A DNA stretch of 11,933 nucleotides from JANMDR01 sp031376425. GTDB lineage: Bacteria; Pseudomonadota; Gammaproteobacteria; Burkholderiales; Usitatibacteraceae. Location of the stretch: positions 1-11,933 of the forward strand of contig JANMDR010000113.1 of assembly GCA_031376425.1 (NCBI GenBank). The letters run 5' to 3'. The translations under genes and the position numbers were made by a program. The notes beneath the pieces are model-generated. The model saw only the letters and a list, made by a program, of their open reading frames with translations, was not told where the DNA came from and made no database searches. Below are positions 1 to 6,502 of the stretch, piece after piece (position 1 is the stretch's first letter; each line of letters opens with the position of its first letter).

Positions 1-1344
1 CGGGCCAAGGCCATGGTGGTGGTGGGCAGCCGTCTGGAGGCGGTGCGCTGGAAACTCGCCATCGAGAAATACATCACCGAACACGGCTACAAAATCGGCA
101 CGGTGGTGGCCTTCTCCGGCGAGGTGGACGACCAGGAGTCAGGTCCGGACGCTTTCACAAAAAACAGCCCGGCCTTGAACCCGAACCTGAAAGGCCGCGA
201 CATCCGCGAAGCCTTCAAGGGCGACGAGTATCAGATTCTGCTGGTGGCGAACAAATTCCAGACCGGCTTCGATCAGCCGCTGCTGTGCGGCATGTATGTG
301 GACAAGCGGCTGGCCGGTATCCAGGCCGTGCAAACTCTCTCGCGCCTAAACCGCGCCTACCCCGGCAAGGACACGACCTATGTGCTGGATTTTGTGAACG
401 ATCCCGAGGAGGTGCTGGCCTCCTTCAAGGCATATCACACCACAGCAGAACTCTCAACGACGACCGACCCGAATCTTGTTTTCAATCTGCGCGCCAAGCT
501 GGATGCCGCCGGACACTACGATGACTTCGAGGTGGATCGTGTGGTGGAAGTAGAGTTGAACCAGCACGCCAAACAAAGCGAGCTGGTCGCAGCACTAGCG
601 CCGGTGCAGGATCGCGTACTGAAGCGCTACAAGGCCACACAGGCAGCATTGAAGGCAGCACAGGCCAACGAGGGTGAAGCCGCAACCAAGGCGGCACAGG
701 ACGAGCTGAACGCCCTGATCCTGTTCAAGGCCGACATGGGTGCCTTCATCCGGCTTTATACCTTCCTCTCGCAAATCTTCGACTACGGCAACACCGCCAT
801 CGAGAAACGCGCCATCTTCTACAAACGCCTGCTGCCGCTGCTGGAATTTGGCCGCGAGCGCGAAGGCATCGACCTCTCGAAAGTGGTGCTGACGCATCAC
901 GACCTGAAGAACAAGGGTAAGCACACCATGCTCTTGGGCGAAGGCGAGACGCCCAAGATTGATCCCATTACCGAAGCCGGTAGCGGCAGTGTGCAGGAGA
1001 AAGAGAAAGCCTGGCTGAACGAGATCATCGAAAAGGTGAATAGCCTCTTTGACGGCGAACTCACCGACCAAGATAAACTGGTCTATGTGAACAACGTCAT
1101 CAAGGGAAAGCTACTGGAGTCGGCCAAACTAATGCAGCAGGCATCGAATAACACCAAAGAACAATTCGCCAATTCACCCGACCTGAAAACCGAACTGATG
1201 AACGCCATCATGGGCGCACTGGATGCGCACACGCTGATGAGCACACAGGCGCTGAATTCTGTTGCGATACAGGGCGGGATGAAAGACATCCTGCTCAACA
1301 ATGCGGGGCTTTACGAGACACTGCGCGCGCAGGCTGCTGCGTAA
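1..1344 (+). CDS. hsdR: Type I restriction enzyme R subunit, C-terminal part (5' end outside window)
   Basis: The frame is open from base 1, so this is the 3' part (447 codons) of a longer gene, and the first ATG at 13 is internal. HsdR is the ATP-dependent translocase and nuclease subunit of a type I restriction complex; it acts with HsdM and HsdS, which are not in the window. The fragment shows the end of the second RecA-like helicase lobe: a motif V region with NKFQTGFDQPLL near residues 84-95, and motif VI as QTLSRLNR near residues 110-117. A long helical C-terminal domain follows, of the kind that docks HsdR on the methylase core. The nuclease and Walker A parts must lie upstream. Base composition is clearly GC-richer than the genes to its right, consistent with acquisition by transfer. 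The frame is intact to TAA at 1342-1344. Confidence 0.93.
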   Translation, partial: RAKAMVVVGSRLEAVRWKLAIEKYITEHGYKIGTVVAFSGEVDDQESGPDAFTKNSPALNPNLKGRDIREAFKGDEYQILLVANKFQTGFDQPLLCGMYVDKRLAGIQAVQTLSRLNRAYPGKDTTYVLDFVNDPEEVLASFKAYHTTAELSTTTDPNLVFNLRAKLDAAGHYDDFEVDRVVEVELNQHAKQSELVAALAPVQDRVLKRYKATQAALKAAQANEGEAATKAAQDELNALILFKADMGAFIRLYTFLSQIFDYGNTAIEKRAIFYKRLLPLLEFGREREGIDLSKVVLTHHDLKNKGKHTMLLGEGETPKIDPITEAGSGSVQEKEKAWLNEIIEKVNSLFDGELTDQDKLVYVNNVIKGKLLESAKLMQQASNNTKEQFANSPDLKTELMNAIMGALDAHTLMSTQALNSVAIQGGMKDILLNNAGLYETLRAQAAA

Positions 1345-1940
1345 AGGAGGTACAACCTAATGCCTAAAGGCTACACGTCTATTTTGCGAAACAGATTCAA
1401 GTCATCACCGATACCGCCCAAAGTTTTGTCGATCATCCCGAGCCGCTTTGCGATCCCGACCAACGATACCCCAGCAAAAGTATTACGCCGGTAGGATAGA
1501 CTTTCTCGGGGCTCAGGCTATAATAAGTTGCGAATGCGGTCGCTGACTTGGTTTGTTAATCGAACGGATAGTAAAAATGGTTTGCGTGGTTTCATGGGTT
1601 TTATTATTGCTGCATACTCATACAGTTACCAGTCTCTCAGCCAATATCCGCTGCACTCGTCGAGGTTTTTATAAAATGAATTTATGCAGCAACGACGATT
1701 TTATTTTGCAAGTTTTGCGGCATACATTACGTTATATCTACCCAAACAGAGAACCGATGACCGACAACGCTGTTTGCAAGCACGCGTCCCGAAGGACATC
1801 GAATTTGCCACCAAAAGTGAAACTGGAAACGCAGAAAATTGAAGCCACCCTTCTAGCGGCCAGTAGGCCACGCGGCACGTTGCTTACCGATACCGACTGT
1901 GATGACGATACGGCTTTGCTCCTATTAATGTACGGCGATG
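1345..1940. other. Gene-poor junction between hsdR and the stress island
   Basis: About 600 bases without a convincing gene. It holds the short ORF at 1360-1494, a sigma70-like TATAAT at 1519-1524 without a good -35 box, and an open + frame from a TTG at 1553 that runs to 1981 into the end of the OmpA-type gene. That frame translates to an uneven protein with no recognisable domain; an ATG at 1676 has a GAGG about 10 bases upstream, so a 101-aa product cannot be excluded. A small GGCC-AGTA-GGCC hairpin lies near 1858-1869. No terminator with a T run is visible for either convergent gene. Confidence 0.5.
1360..1494 (+). CDS. Short ORF (44 aa) behind hsdR with a strong ribosome binding site
   Basis: AAAGGAGG lies just after the hsdR stop, 9 bases before an ATG at 1360, so translation here is plausible. 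The product would be a basic 44-aa peptide without a recognisable domain, ending at TAG 1492-1494. Most likely the good start belonged to a gene that once followed hsdR and whose body has been replaced or has decayed. The opposite strand of the same stretch (1515 down to 1371) has an open frame with a helix-turn-helix-like segment (VSLVGIAKRLGMIDKTL), which may be the more meaningful reading. Both readings are weak. Confidence 0.25.
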   Translation: MPKGYTSILRNRFKSSPIPPKVLSIIPSRFAIPTNDTPAKVLRR

Positions 1941-3065
1941 TTATCGCGCTGCAATATTACCGCTGTCATCTGACACAATAATTTCTACGCGACGGTTAAG
2001 CTGTCTGCCGGTAAACGTATCGTTGCCAGAAATGGGGTGGGCTTCACCGTAACCTACTGCAGAAATTCTTGATGCGCTCAGACCCATGCCAATTAGTGCG
2101 GTCAATACTGAATTGGCGCGGTTCTCGGACAAAATCATATTACTGCTTGCACTACCTACGCTATCGGTAAAACCTTCAACCACCACTTTTCGCAAGGGGT
2201 ATAGTTTGGAGAATGCGGCAAGCTTTTGCAGGCTGACTAGGGCACTATTTTTTAGTTGTGCTTTATTGGTATCAAACAACACATCACCCAAGGTAACAAC
2301 ATAGCCACGCGCTGTTTGTTTACCTTCTAACTCTTTTAACTGCGCTTCTAACTGGCGCGTGCGGCTTTCGGCATCGGCTGTTTTAAGTTGCGCATCTTGC
2401 ACTTGTTGTTGTGCTTGTTGTTGTGCCAATTGTTGTGCTGCTGCAGCACTAGCAAGCGCGGTATTAGAGGCTTCTTTTTGTGCCATTGCCTCACGTTGGG
2501 CAGCGGCGGCGGCAACAGCGTTTGATTGCGCGTTCAAGCGTTGAATTTCTTCGTTTTTCTGGGCGATGGCTGCGGTTTTTTGCGCGGTTTCGGCGCTTTG
2601 TTGCGCGGCTTGCGCATCGCGTTGCGCAGTTTCTGCGCTTAGCTGCGATGCCTTGGCATTGCTGGTGGCTGCAAACGCTTCGAGCTTGGCGGTTTCGACT
2701 TCACGGGTACGTGCTGCTAGGCGCACGCGATCACGTTCAGCGCCCGCGGTCACGGCGGAATTTTCAGCGCCTTTTTGATTCGCCGTTTGTTCGGCAATGG
2801 CTACTTTTTGCTTTGCAATATAGGCCAAATGGTCTACCGCGCTTGCGCTCTCGCCTTTGAGCCAGGCGCTATTGGCCGTTTCCAGTGCATCACCAGCATC
2901 CTTCATTTCAACGGCTGCAAAGGTAGTTGTCTGTGAGCGGGCTTGCGCAGCACGATAGTCTCCCCGCGCTTCTTCCAAACGGGTATTGCCGTTAGGCAGG
3001 CTGCTACATGCAGCTAGGCACACCGAGATCACGGCGGCAGTCAGTATTAATAAATTATTTTTCAT
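1941..3065 (-). CDS. OmpA-type lipoprotein with DUF4398-like and Ala/Gln-rich coiled-coil regions
   Basis: Predicted lipoprotein of 374 aa that should sit in the outer membrane and bind peptidoglycan. The signal peptide ends in lipobox LAAC, with the lipidated Cys at 20. Residues about 28-100 resemble the DUF4398 helical domain (LEEARGDYRAAQ). Residues 105-248 are a long Ala/Gln/Glu coiled coil with short repeats (AETAQ units, AQQQ units). Residues 253-366 are an OmpA C-terminal domain: FDTNKAQL, then GFTDS with Asp301, and SENRANSV with Arg316. These match the Asp/Arg pair, 15 apart, that contacts diaminopimelate in OmpA domains. The start ATG has AGGAG about 7 bases upstream. The gene lies 20 bp behind the DUF4398 lipoprotein gene, so the two are probably co-transcribed; they share the same N-terminal domain type. 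A structural role tethering the outer membrane to the wall is inferred. Confidence 0.92.
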   Translation of the reverse strand: MKNNLLILTAAVISVCLAACSSLPNGNTRLEEARGDYRAAQARSQTTTFAAVEMKDAGDALETANSAWLKGESASAVDHLAYIAKQKVAIAEQTANQKGAENSAVTAGAERDRVRLAARTREVETAKLEAFAATSNAKASQLSAETAQRDAQAAQQSAETAQKTAAIAQKNEEIQRLNAQSNAVAAAAAQREAMAQKEASNTALASAAAAQQLAQQQAQQQVQDAQLKTADAESRTRQLEAQLKELEGKQTARGYVVTLGDVLFDTNKAQLKNSALVSLQKLAAFSKLYPLRKVVVEGFTDSVGSASSNMILSENRANSVLTALIGMGLSASRISAVGYGEAHPISGNDTFTGRQLNRRVEIIVSDDSGNIAAR

Positions 3066-3085
3066 GCGAAGCTCCTGGGCTATAT

Positions 3086-3457
3086 TTATTTGGTTTTGCG
3101 ATTAATTTCTTCGCGCAAAATGCGCAAGTCTTCTTCAATGACTGCGGCTGCCTTTTGCGCTTTTGCAGATTGGGATTTTTTTTCTGCAAGTCGCGCATCG
3201 GTCTGTGCTTGTTCTGCTAAAATTTTGGCTTCGGTGTACTGCTCTTTTTCCATCGCGCGACGCGCCTGTTCAAATTTATCCTGTGCGGCACGCATATCAA
3301 GCGCAGCGAATTCGTTGCCTCCCGCGCTTTCTGCGTTGGCAATACTGGCTTTAGTTACCGCCATTTGCGCAATCGGTGGTTCAATACTGGCGCAACCAAT
3401 GAGAGATAATGTAGTTGCAGCGGCGATACAGTAAGTTATAAATTTTGTGGTGCGCAT
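3086..3457 (-). CDS. DUF4398 domain lipoprotein
   Basis: Small predicted lipoprotein of 123 aa. A signal peptide with hydrophobic core and lipobox LIGC gives Cys22 as the lipidation site. The rest is a single DUF4398-type all-helical domain: residues 29-60 (TKASIANAES through LDMRAAQDKFEQAR) followed by a long charged helix to the end. The family is found in proteobacterial envelopes, often beside OmpA-type lipoproteins, and its biochemical role is not known to me. An AGGGA about 9 bases before ATG 3457 supports the start. The OmpA-type gene follows after 20 bp and begins with a similar domain, so the pair may arise from one ancestral arrangement and act together at the outer membrane (inference). 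Confidence 0.88.
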   Translation of the reverse strand: MRTTKFITYCIAAATTLSLIGCASIEPPIAQMAVTKASIANAESAGGNEFAALDMRAAQDKFEQARRAMEKEQYTEAKILAEQAQTDARLAEKKSQSAKAQKAAAVIEEDLRILREEINRKTK

Positions 3458-3568
3458 ACGGAAAATTCCCTATTTAAAATCAGCAAAGCTGAGGTAGATT
3501 CAAGATAGCGACTAACTGACAAAAACTCAGTTCGGTGGCGTACGGAACAGTAAATAAATAGTTTAAAG

Positions 3569-4138
3569 TTACTTGTGTCTGCGACGCGACTTCGCATCAT
3601 CGCTACCCGCTACACCAAGTAACTTTGCAACTACACCCGTGCTACTACCGGCGACGGCGCTCAGCAATAATTTACCCACATTGAACCGCCGCCAAGGTTT
3701 AAGTATCACTACGGCAGAGCCCAATACCGCGCTGGCGGCGATAAGGCGGAGGGGGTGTTGCCGCGCTTGATCGTGCAATAAGCTGCTGGCCACTTGCGCC
3801 ACCGCACGCGCAGGATGCCCATGCCACCAGCCTTGCACCAGCCCTTCGCCGATCACCGACAACACGCTGGTAACGGCACTAGGCACTGCTTGGCTGGGTT
3901 GCGATTGCTGGCGATTTTGGCCGCCTGCGGAACTATTTCTAGCTGGATCAAGGTTCGTTGTGGCTACATTGCGTAAGTGCTGCCTGCGGTCAAGCATGGC
4001 TTCAGAAAAAGTATCGTTGCTACCACTGGAGGCAGTAAGCAAGCGCCGTAACGCTTCGCGACGTGCCTTCATCTCCGTTGCGATAACAACGCTTTGCGAC
4101 GTCGGCAATTCGCTATTAACGGGTGTTGATTGATTCAT
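3569..4138 (-). CDS. Uncharacterised membrane protein in the YqjK position
   Basis: Not recognised with certainty. The 189-aa protein has a polar, Ser/Gln/Arg-rich N-terminal half (1-85), an amphipathic stretch (88-125), one clear membrane segment (about 130-146, LIAASAVLGSAVVIL), the motif KPWRRF at 147-152, a second hydrophobic or amphipathic helix (155-176), and a basic tail ending SRRRHK. The block HP-x-R-hydrophobic helix-KPWR resembles the end of YqjK-like proteins, and the gene directly follows yqjD- and yqjE-like genes, the same order as in enterobacteria. I infer a YqjK-like protein with a long N-terminal extension. The start ATG 4138 has GGTGA upstream and a perfect palindrome at 4149-4160. 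It is probably an inner-membrane protein linked to stationary phase or stress. Confidence 0.72.
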   Translation of the reverse strand: MNQSTPVNSELPTSQSVVIATEMKARREALRRLLTASSGSNDTFSEAMLDRRQHLRNVATTNLDPARNSSAGGQNRQQSQPSQAVPSAVTSVLSVIGEGLVQGWWHGHPARAVAQVASSLLHDQARQHPLRLIAASAVLGSAVVILKPWRRFNVGKLLLSAVAGSSTGVVAKLLGVAGSDDAKSRRRHK

Positions 4139-4148
4139 ATTGGTTCAC

Positions 4149-4160
4149 CACAATATTGTG
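4149..4160. repeat. Perfect 12-bp palindrome before the YqjK-position gene
   Basis: CACAATATTGTG is a perfect palindrome ending 10 bases upstream of ATG 4138 and touching the GGTGA ribosome binding site on the - strand. It could be an operator half-site pair or an RNA hairpin limiting translation; nothing else supports either role. Confidence 0.35.
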
Positions 4161-4202
4161 CATAAGGTAAGGTAAATAAGGCAATTTGAATAAGGGGTGT
4201 GG

Positions 4203-4577
4203 CTATGGCGCGTGAAGCAAATGCTTTGCCATTGCCGCATCTGCAGCCATTTGTGCGCGAACTTGCGCAAACGCAGGGCTTGGCGCTCCGCCCACTAGCT
4301 TTTGATAGGCAATCAAGGTAATCAAAATAAATAACGCTGGTACAGCGATGAGCAACCAAATTTGATTGCTCACCACCGCCCACATCATGAGTCCGATTGC
4401 GCACAACAACACACTGATAACACTGAGTGCTGCAAAGGCAACGGCGAAATATAATTTCTGCTCCATATGGCGCTTGTAAGTAAGCGCTTCAATTTGCAGC
4501 AAATCTACATAACCACTCGCATAGTCCAGCAACAATTCCGGGTGGGTTGTCATCACTCGAACAAGGCGTGCAATCAT
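4203..4577 (-). CDS. YqjE-like / phage holin superfamily III-like membrane protein
   Basis: Predicted inner-membrane protein of 124 aa. A short cytoplasmic amphipathic helix (1-40, with LLLDYASGYVDLLQIE) leads into two membrane helices at about 42-68 and 72-91, followed by a tail of alanine-rich helix (100-122). This length and two-helix hairpin layout match YqjE-type proteins, which databases group with holin-X-like families; a lysis role is not implied. It follows the YqjD-like gene after 66 bp and precedes the 189-aa gene by 64 bp, reproducing the yqjD-yqjE-yqjK order. ATG 4577 is preceded by a weak AGAG site. Function is unknown; in enterobacteria the neighbouring YqjD binds ribosomes at the membrane in stationary phase, so a partner role is possible. 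Confidence 0.8.
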   Translation of the reverse strand: MIARLVRVMTTHPELLLDYASGYVDLLQIEALTYKRHMEQKLYFAVAFAALSVISVLLCAIGLMMWAVVSNQIWLLIAVPALFILITLIAYQKLVGGAPSPAFAQVRAQMAADAAMAKHLLHAP

Positions 4578-4643
4578 GATATTTATCTCTTCGCTTATGG
4601 TGTGTTGCTACAATGCTACGTCGATAGTCTTAAAGTTGCAGCA

Positions 4644-5066
4644 CTAACGGCGGTTTTGCAAAGCTGACATCAGTAAGGCCGTTACTGTCGCCCCGATGGC
4701 CGCGGATATGACAATTGAGCGCACTGGGTTCTCAGCAACATAGCTACAGGTGGCGTCGCTATAGCGGTTGTATAGACCCTTAGCGTTGCTGCCAACTTCC
4801 TCAGCAGCGTGCTTGGCTGAATTCAAACCACGTTCCGCATAATCGCTCGCCTTGGCACCAAAGCGCTCAAACGCAGCTTCGCCACGCGCCAGCATTTGTT
4901 CTGCACTGTGCTTAGCGTTATTCAGGGATTCGCTCGCTGCGTCTTCAGCGGCATCAAGGCCACGGTGGGCGTTGTTGCTCATAGAATCAACAGCATCACC
5001 TAGTTTATTTGCGCCATTTTTAAGTGCAAGTGCGGCGTTGTCAGCAAAATTTTGATCAGTTTTCAT
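4644..5066 (-). CDS. YqjD/ElaB-type (DUF883-like) membrane-anchored protein
   Basis: 140 aa. A long helical cytoplasmic part (1-105) contains repeated Ala/Asn/Glu-rich segments (DAAEDAASESLNNAKHSAEQ, and AERGLNSAKHAAEE further on). Then come the signature YVAENPVRSI (109-118) and a single C-terminal membrane helix, about 115-134, with a short basic end. The pattern 'aromatic-V-x-ENP' directly before a C-terminal membrane anchor is typical of DUF883 proteins such as YqjD and ElaB, which tether ribosomes to the inner membrane in stationary phase in E. coli. The internal NSAKHAAEE/NNAKHSAEQ similarity suggests a duplicated helical segment. GAGGAAAA before ATG 5066 is a good ribosome binding site. 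A yqjE-like gene follows. Confidence 0.85.
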   Translation of the reverse strand: MKTDQNFADNAALALKNGANKLGDAVDSMSNNAHRGLDAAEDAASESLNNAKHSAEQMLARGEAAFERFGAKASDYAERGLNSAKHAAEEVGSNAKGLYNRYSDATCSYVAENPVRSIVISAAIGATVTALLMSALQNRR

Positions 5067-5125
5067 GTTCGTTTTCCTCAGTTTTTGGGTTGGTATTTCA
5101 TTCTTGCAGCTTAAGTTTTACTACT

Positions 5126-5686
5126 TCATTTGCCGGTTGACGAAGCGCTGGCTAGCTTTGCATCGCGCTCTTGCACCATCGCAATATGCGCGGCAAGTTG
5201 CACACTATGTTCCTGCAGTTGCGCTTCTAAACTGACTATTTTTGCATCACGCTCGCGGATGGTTTGTGCCTCTGCCAGTAACGATGCGTCGCGCGCCTTC
5301 ACGGCGTCAATATGCTCAGCAAGCTCGACGCTATGCTCTTGCAATTGCCGCGCTAAATCGGCTATTTTTGCATCGCGATCACGAATGCCCTGCGCATGCG
5401 CAACAAGCAAGGCATCGCGCGCAACTACCTTGCCAATTTGATCGGCAAGCTCGCCATTTAAGGTAGTTAATTTATCCGCAAATTGGGATGTTTCTGCTGC
5501 AAGCGTACCAGTAGAAGCCAATAGGTCTGCTTGCAAGGTATTGATCTGCGCCCGGTCTTGCGCCGCGATAGAGCCGACCTTAGCAACATCGCTTGAATCT
5601 GGTGCTAGGGAGGGCGCACGTGGTGGCGTATTTCCGTTGGCCTCATCAGCAATTCGCTTGCCCATTTTATTTTCCATATTATGCAT
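5126..5686 (-). CDS. Coiled-coil protein built from 42-residue repeats
   Basis: Unrecognised soluble protein of 186 aa. After a Pro/Ser-rich N-terminus (1-35) it is predicted to be one long coiled coil. Residues 79 to the end consist of two full 42-residue repeats and a third partial one, each with the cores ARD-x-LL, R-x-RDAKI and LQEHS-x-L; 42 residues is exactly six heptads, so the repeats stay in register. There is no signal peptide or membrane helix, so it is probably cytoplasmic. The open frame reaches a TTG at 5692, but GAAGG sits 6 bases before ATG 5686, which I take as the start. It stands between the Cys-pair repeat gene and the yqjD-like gene. A scaffolding or spacing role is a guess from structure only. 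Confidence 0.78.
   Translation of the reverse strand: MHNMENKMGKRIADEANGNTPPRAPSLAPDSSDVAKVGSIAAQDRAQINTLQADLLASTGTLAAETSQFADKLTTLNGELADQIGKVVARDALLVAHAQGIRDRDAKIADLARQLQEHSVELAEHIDAVKARDASLLAEAQTIRERDAKIVSLEAQLQEHSVQLAAHIAMVQERDAKLASASSTGK
5144..5452 (-). repeat. 126-bp tandem repeat inside the coiled-coil gene (two full units and a partial one)
   Basis: Units at about 5452-5327 and 5326-5201, and a truncated third at 5200-5144, keep a 126-bp period, visible for example in the matching blocks around 5180 and 5306. The copies differ at many third positions, so they are an old duplication kept by selection on the protein, not a fresh expansion. Confidence 0.8.
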
Positions 5687-5751
5687 TTTCAACCTTCGTT
5701 ATTTCAGATATCTCGACAGCGCCGCTACATAACTAACAGAAGCAGCAAAAC

Positions 5752-5810
5752 CACGTACAGCTAAAGCAAATCGCCTAGCTTCAAGCCCATCACTTTTCTA
5801 GCTGCACGTG
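5752..5810. promoter_or_regulatory. 12-bp inverted repeat between the Cys-pair repeat gene and the coiled-coil gene
   Basis: CACGTACAGCTA (5752-5763) and TAGCTGCACGTG (5799-5810) pair over 12 positions with one mismatch (a G-U in RNA), with a 35-base loop. The structure begins 16 bases after the stop of the 203-aa gene and has no adjacent T run, so a classical terminator is unlikely. An mRNA-end stabilising stem or a protein binding site is possible. Confidence 0.4.
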
Positions 5811-5825
5811 AAGCAATCAGTGCTC

Positions 5826-6437
5826 TTACTTGCCGAAGCGGGTTTTTGCTTCTGCAACACACTGGTCTTTTACGGTGCCAGCCAATGCATCACATTTCTC
5901 TACCGCTACTTTGTACTCAGCGGTACGCTTATCAGCAGCGCCATCAGCGCGCACTTCAGCTACTTTTTTGCTTGCCTGATCGCGTTCGGTAGCGGTGCTG
6001 GTGGCATAAGCTTTGCTTTCATCCACAATCGCCAATTCGGTTTTTGCATCGGCACGCGCACTCACGCGTACGGCTTTGGCTTTTTGCATACAAACGTCTT
6101 TGGCATTACCGGCTTGCTCATCACAAAGCTCGCTGGATACCGAGTAAATCGCTTGGGCTGCTGCCATACGAACGTCATAGCGGGTTTGTTGGCTCGGCAT
6201 ATTCATGCGCGCTAGCTCTGCTAACGCCACATTTTCTTTGCCTTTGGCTTCGGCCATACACACATCTTTAGCGTTGGCTTTGAGTAATTTGCAGTTTGCT
6301 TTCGCGGCTTTGTAGTCGTTAGCTGTTACTGTTTTTGCAACTTTGTAAGCTTCTTTGGTCATCGTTTGCGCGACAGATGCACCCGCAAACCCTAAACTTA
6401 GTAGCCCTACTGCCGCGCAAATAATCGATTTTTTCAT
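5826..6437 (-). CDS. Periplasmic protein with three CX10C repeats
   Basis: 203 aa with a cleavable signal peptide (KK start, hydrophobic core 5-19, likely cleavage after SVA at 23). The mature part is Lys/Ala-rich and helical, and carries three copies of a module with two cysteines 11 apart: C49/C60, C105/C116 and C182/C193. Each reads roughly C-x-x-(x)-x-x-G/N-x-x-KD-x-C-x-x-x-AK, e.g. CDEQAGNAKDVCMQKAK. I know similar proteins, with the same three modules and an FGK-type C-terminus, from many betaproteobacteria, usually called hypothetical or TolA-like. The cysteine pairs could form three disulphides in the oxidising periplasm, giving hairpins of two helices (inference). AAAGGA before ATG 6437 supports the start. 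It follows csbD, and the hairpin at 6464-6491 lies between. Confidence 0.82.
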   Translation of the reverse strand: MKKSIICAAVGLLSLGFAGASVAQTMTKEAYKVAKTVTANDYKAAKANCKLLKANAKDVCMAEAKGKENVALAELARMNMPSQQTRYDVRMAAAQAIYSVSSELCDEQAGNAKDVCMQKAKAVRVSARADAKTELAIVDESKAYATSTATERDQASKKVAEVRADGAADKRTAEYKVAVEKCDALAGTVKDQCVAEAKTRFGK

Positions 6438-6463
6438 TTTAATTCCTTTAATTTTTATAGTTA

Positions 6464-6491
6464 GCTAAAGACGCAAGATTGCGCCCTTAGC
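6464..6491 (-). terminator. 12-bp hairpin behind the csbD-family gene
   Basis: On the - strand, GCTAAGGGCGCA and TGCGTCTTTAGC pair fully with two G-U pairs around the loop ATCT, 11 bases after the CsbD stop. The sequence after it is A/T-rich but has no clear U run, so it may be a leaky terminator or an mRNA-end stem that sets csbD expression apart from the downstream gene. Confidence 0.45.
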
Positions 6492-6502
6492 GTCGTGTGC
6501 TG

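Noticed and set aside
595..1071. 158-codon frame antisense to hsdR
   Set aside because: Lies wholly inside a strongly coding GC-rich gene; explained by the codon bias of the opposite strand.
1553..1981. 142-codon + strand frame starting at TTG
   Set aside because: No recognisable domain, no ribosome binding site at the TTG, uneven composition, and it runs into the end of the OmpA-type gene on the other strand. Kept only as a remark in the gene-poor stretch.
2398..2445. TTGTTG-rich stretch as a non-coding repeat
   Set aside because: It encodes the Gln/Ala run (AQQQ units) of the coiled coil in the OmpA-type lipoprotein; codons remain in frame.
3514..3532. AACTGA/TCAGTT hairpin as a terminator for the 189-aa gene
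   Set aside because: The stem is only 6 bp and the T tract on the - strand is in the loop, not after the stem.
4203..4577. Phage holin as sign of a prophage
   Set aside because: The similarity is to the YqjE-type branch, the neighbours are chromosomal stress genes, and no phage genes are present.
5144..5452. Tandem repeats considered as a CRISPR or satellite array
   Set aside because: The period is 126 bp without spacers, copies are diverged, and the repeat lies in frame in a coiled-coil gene.
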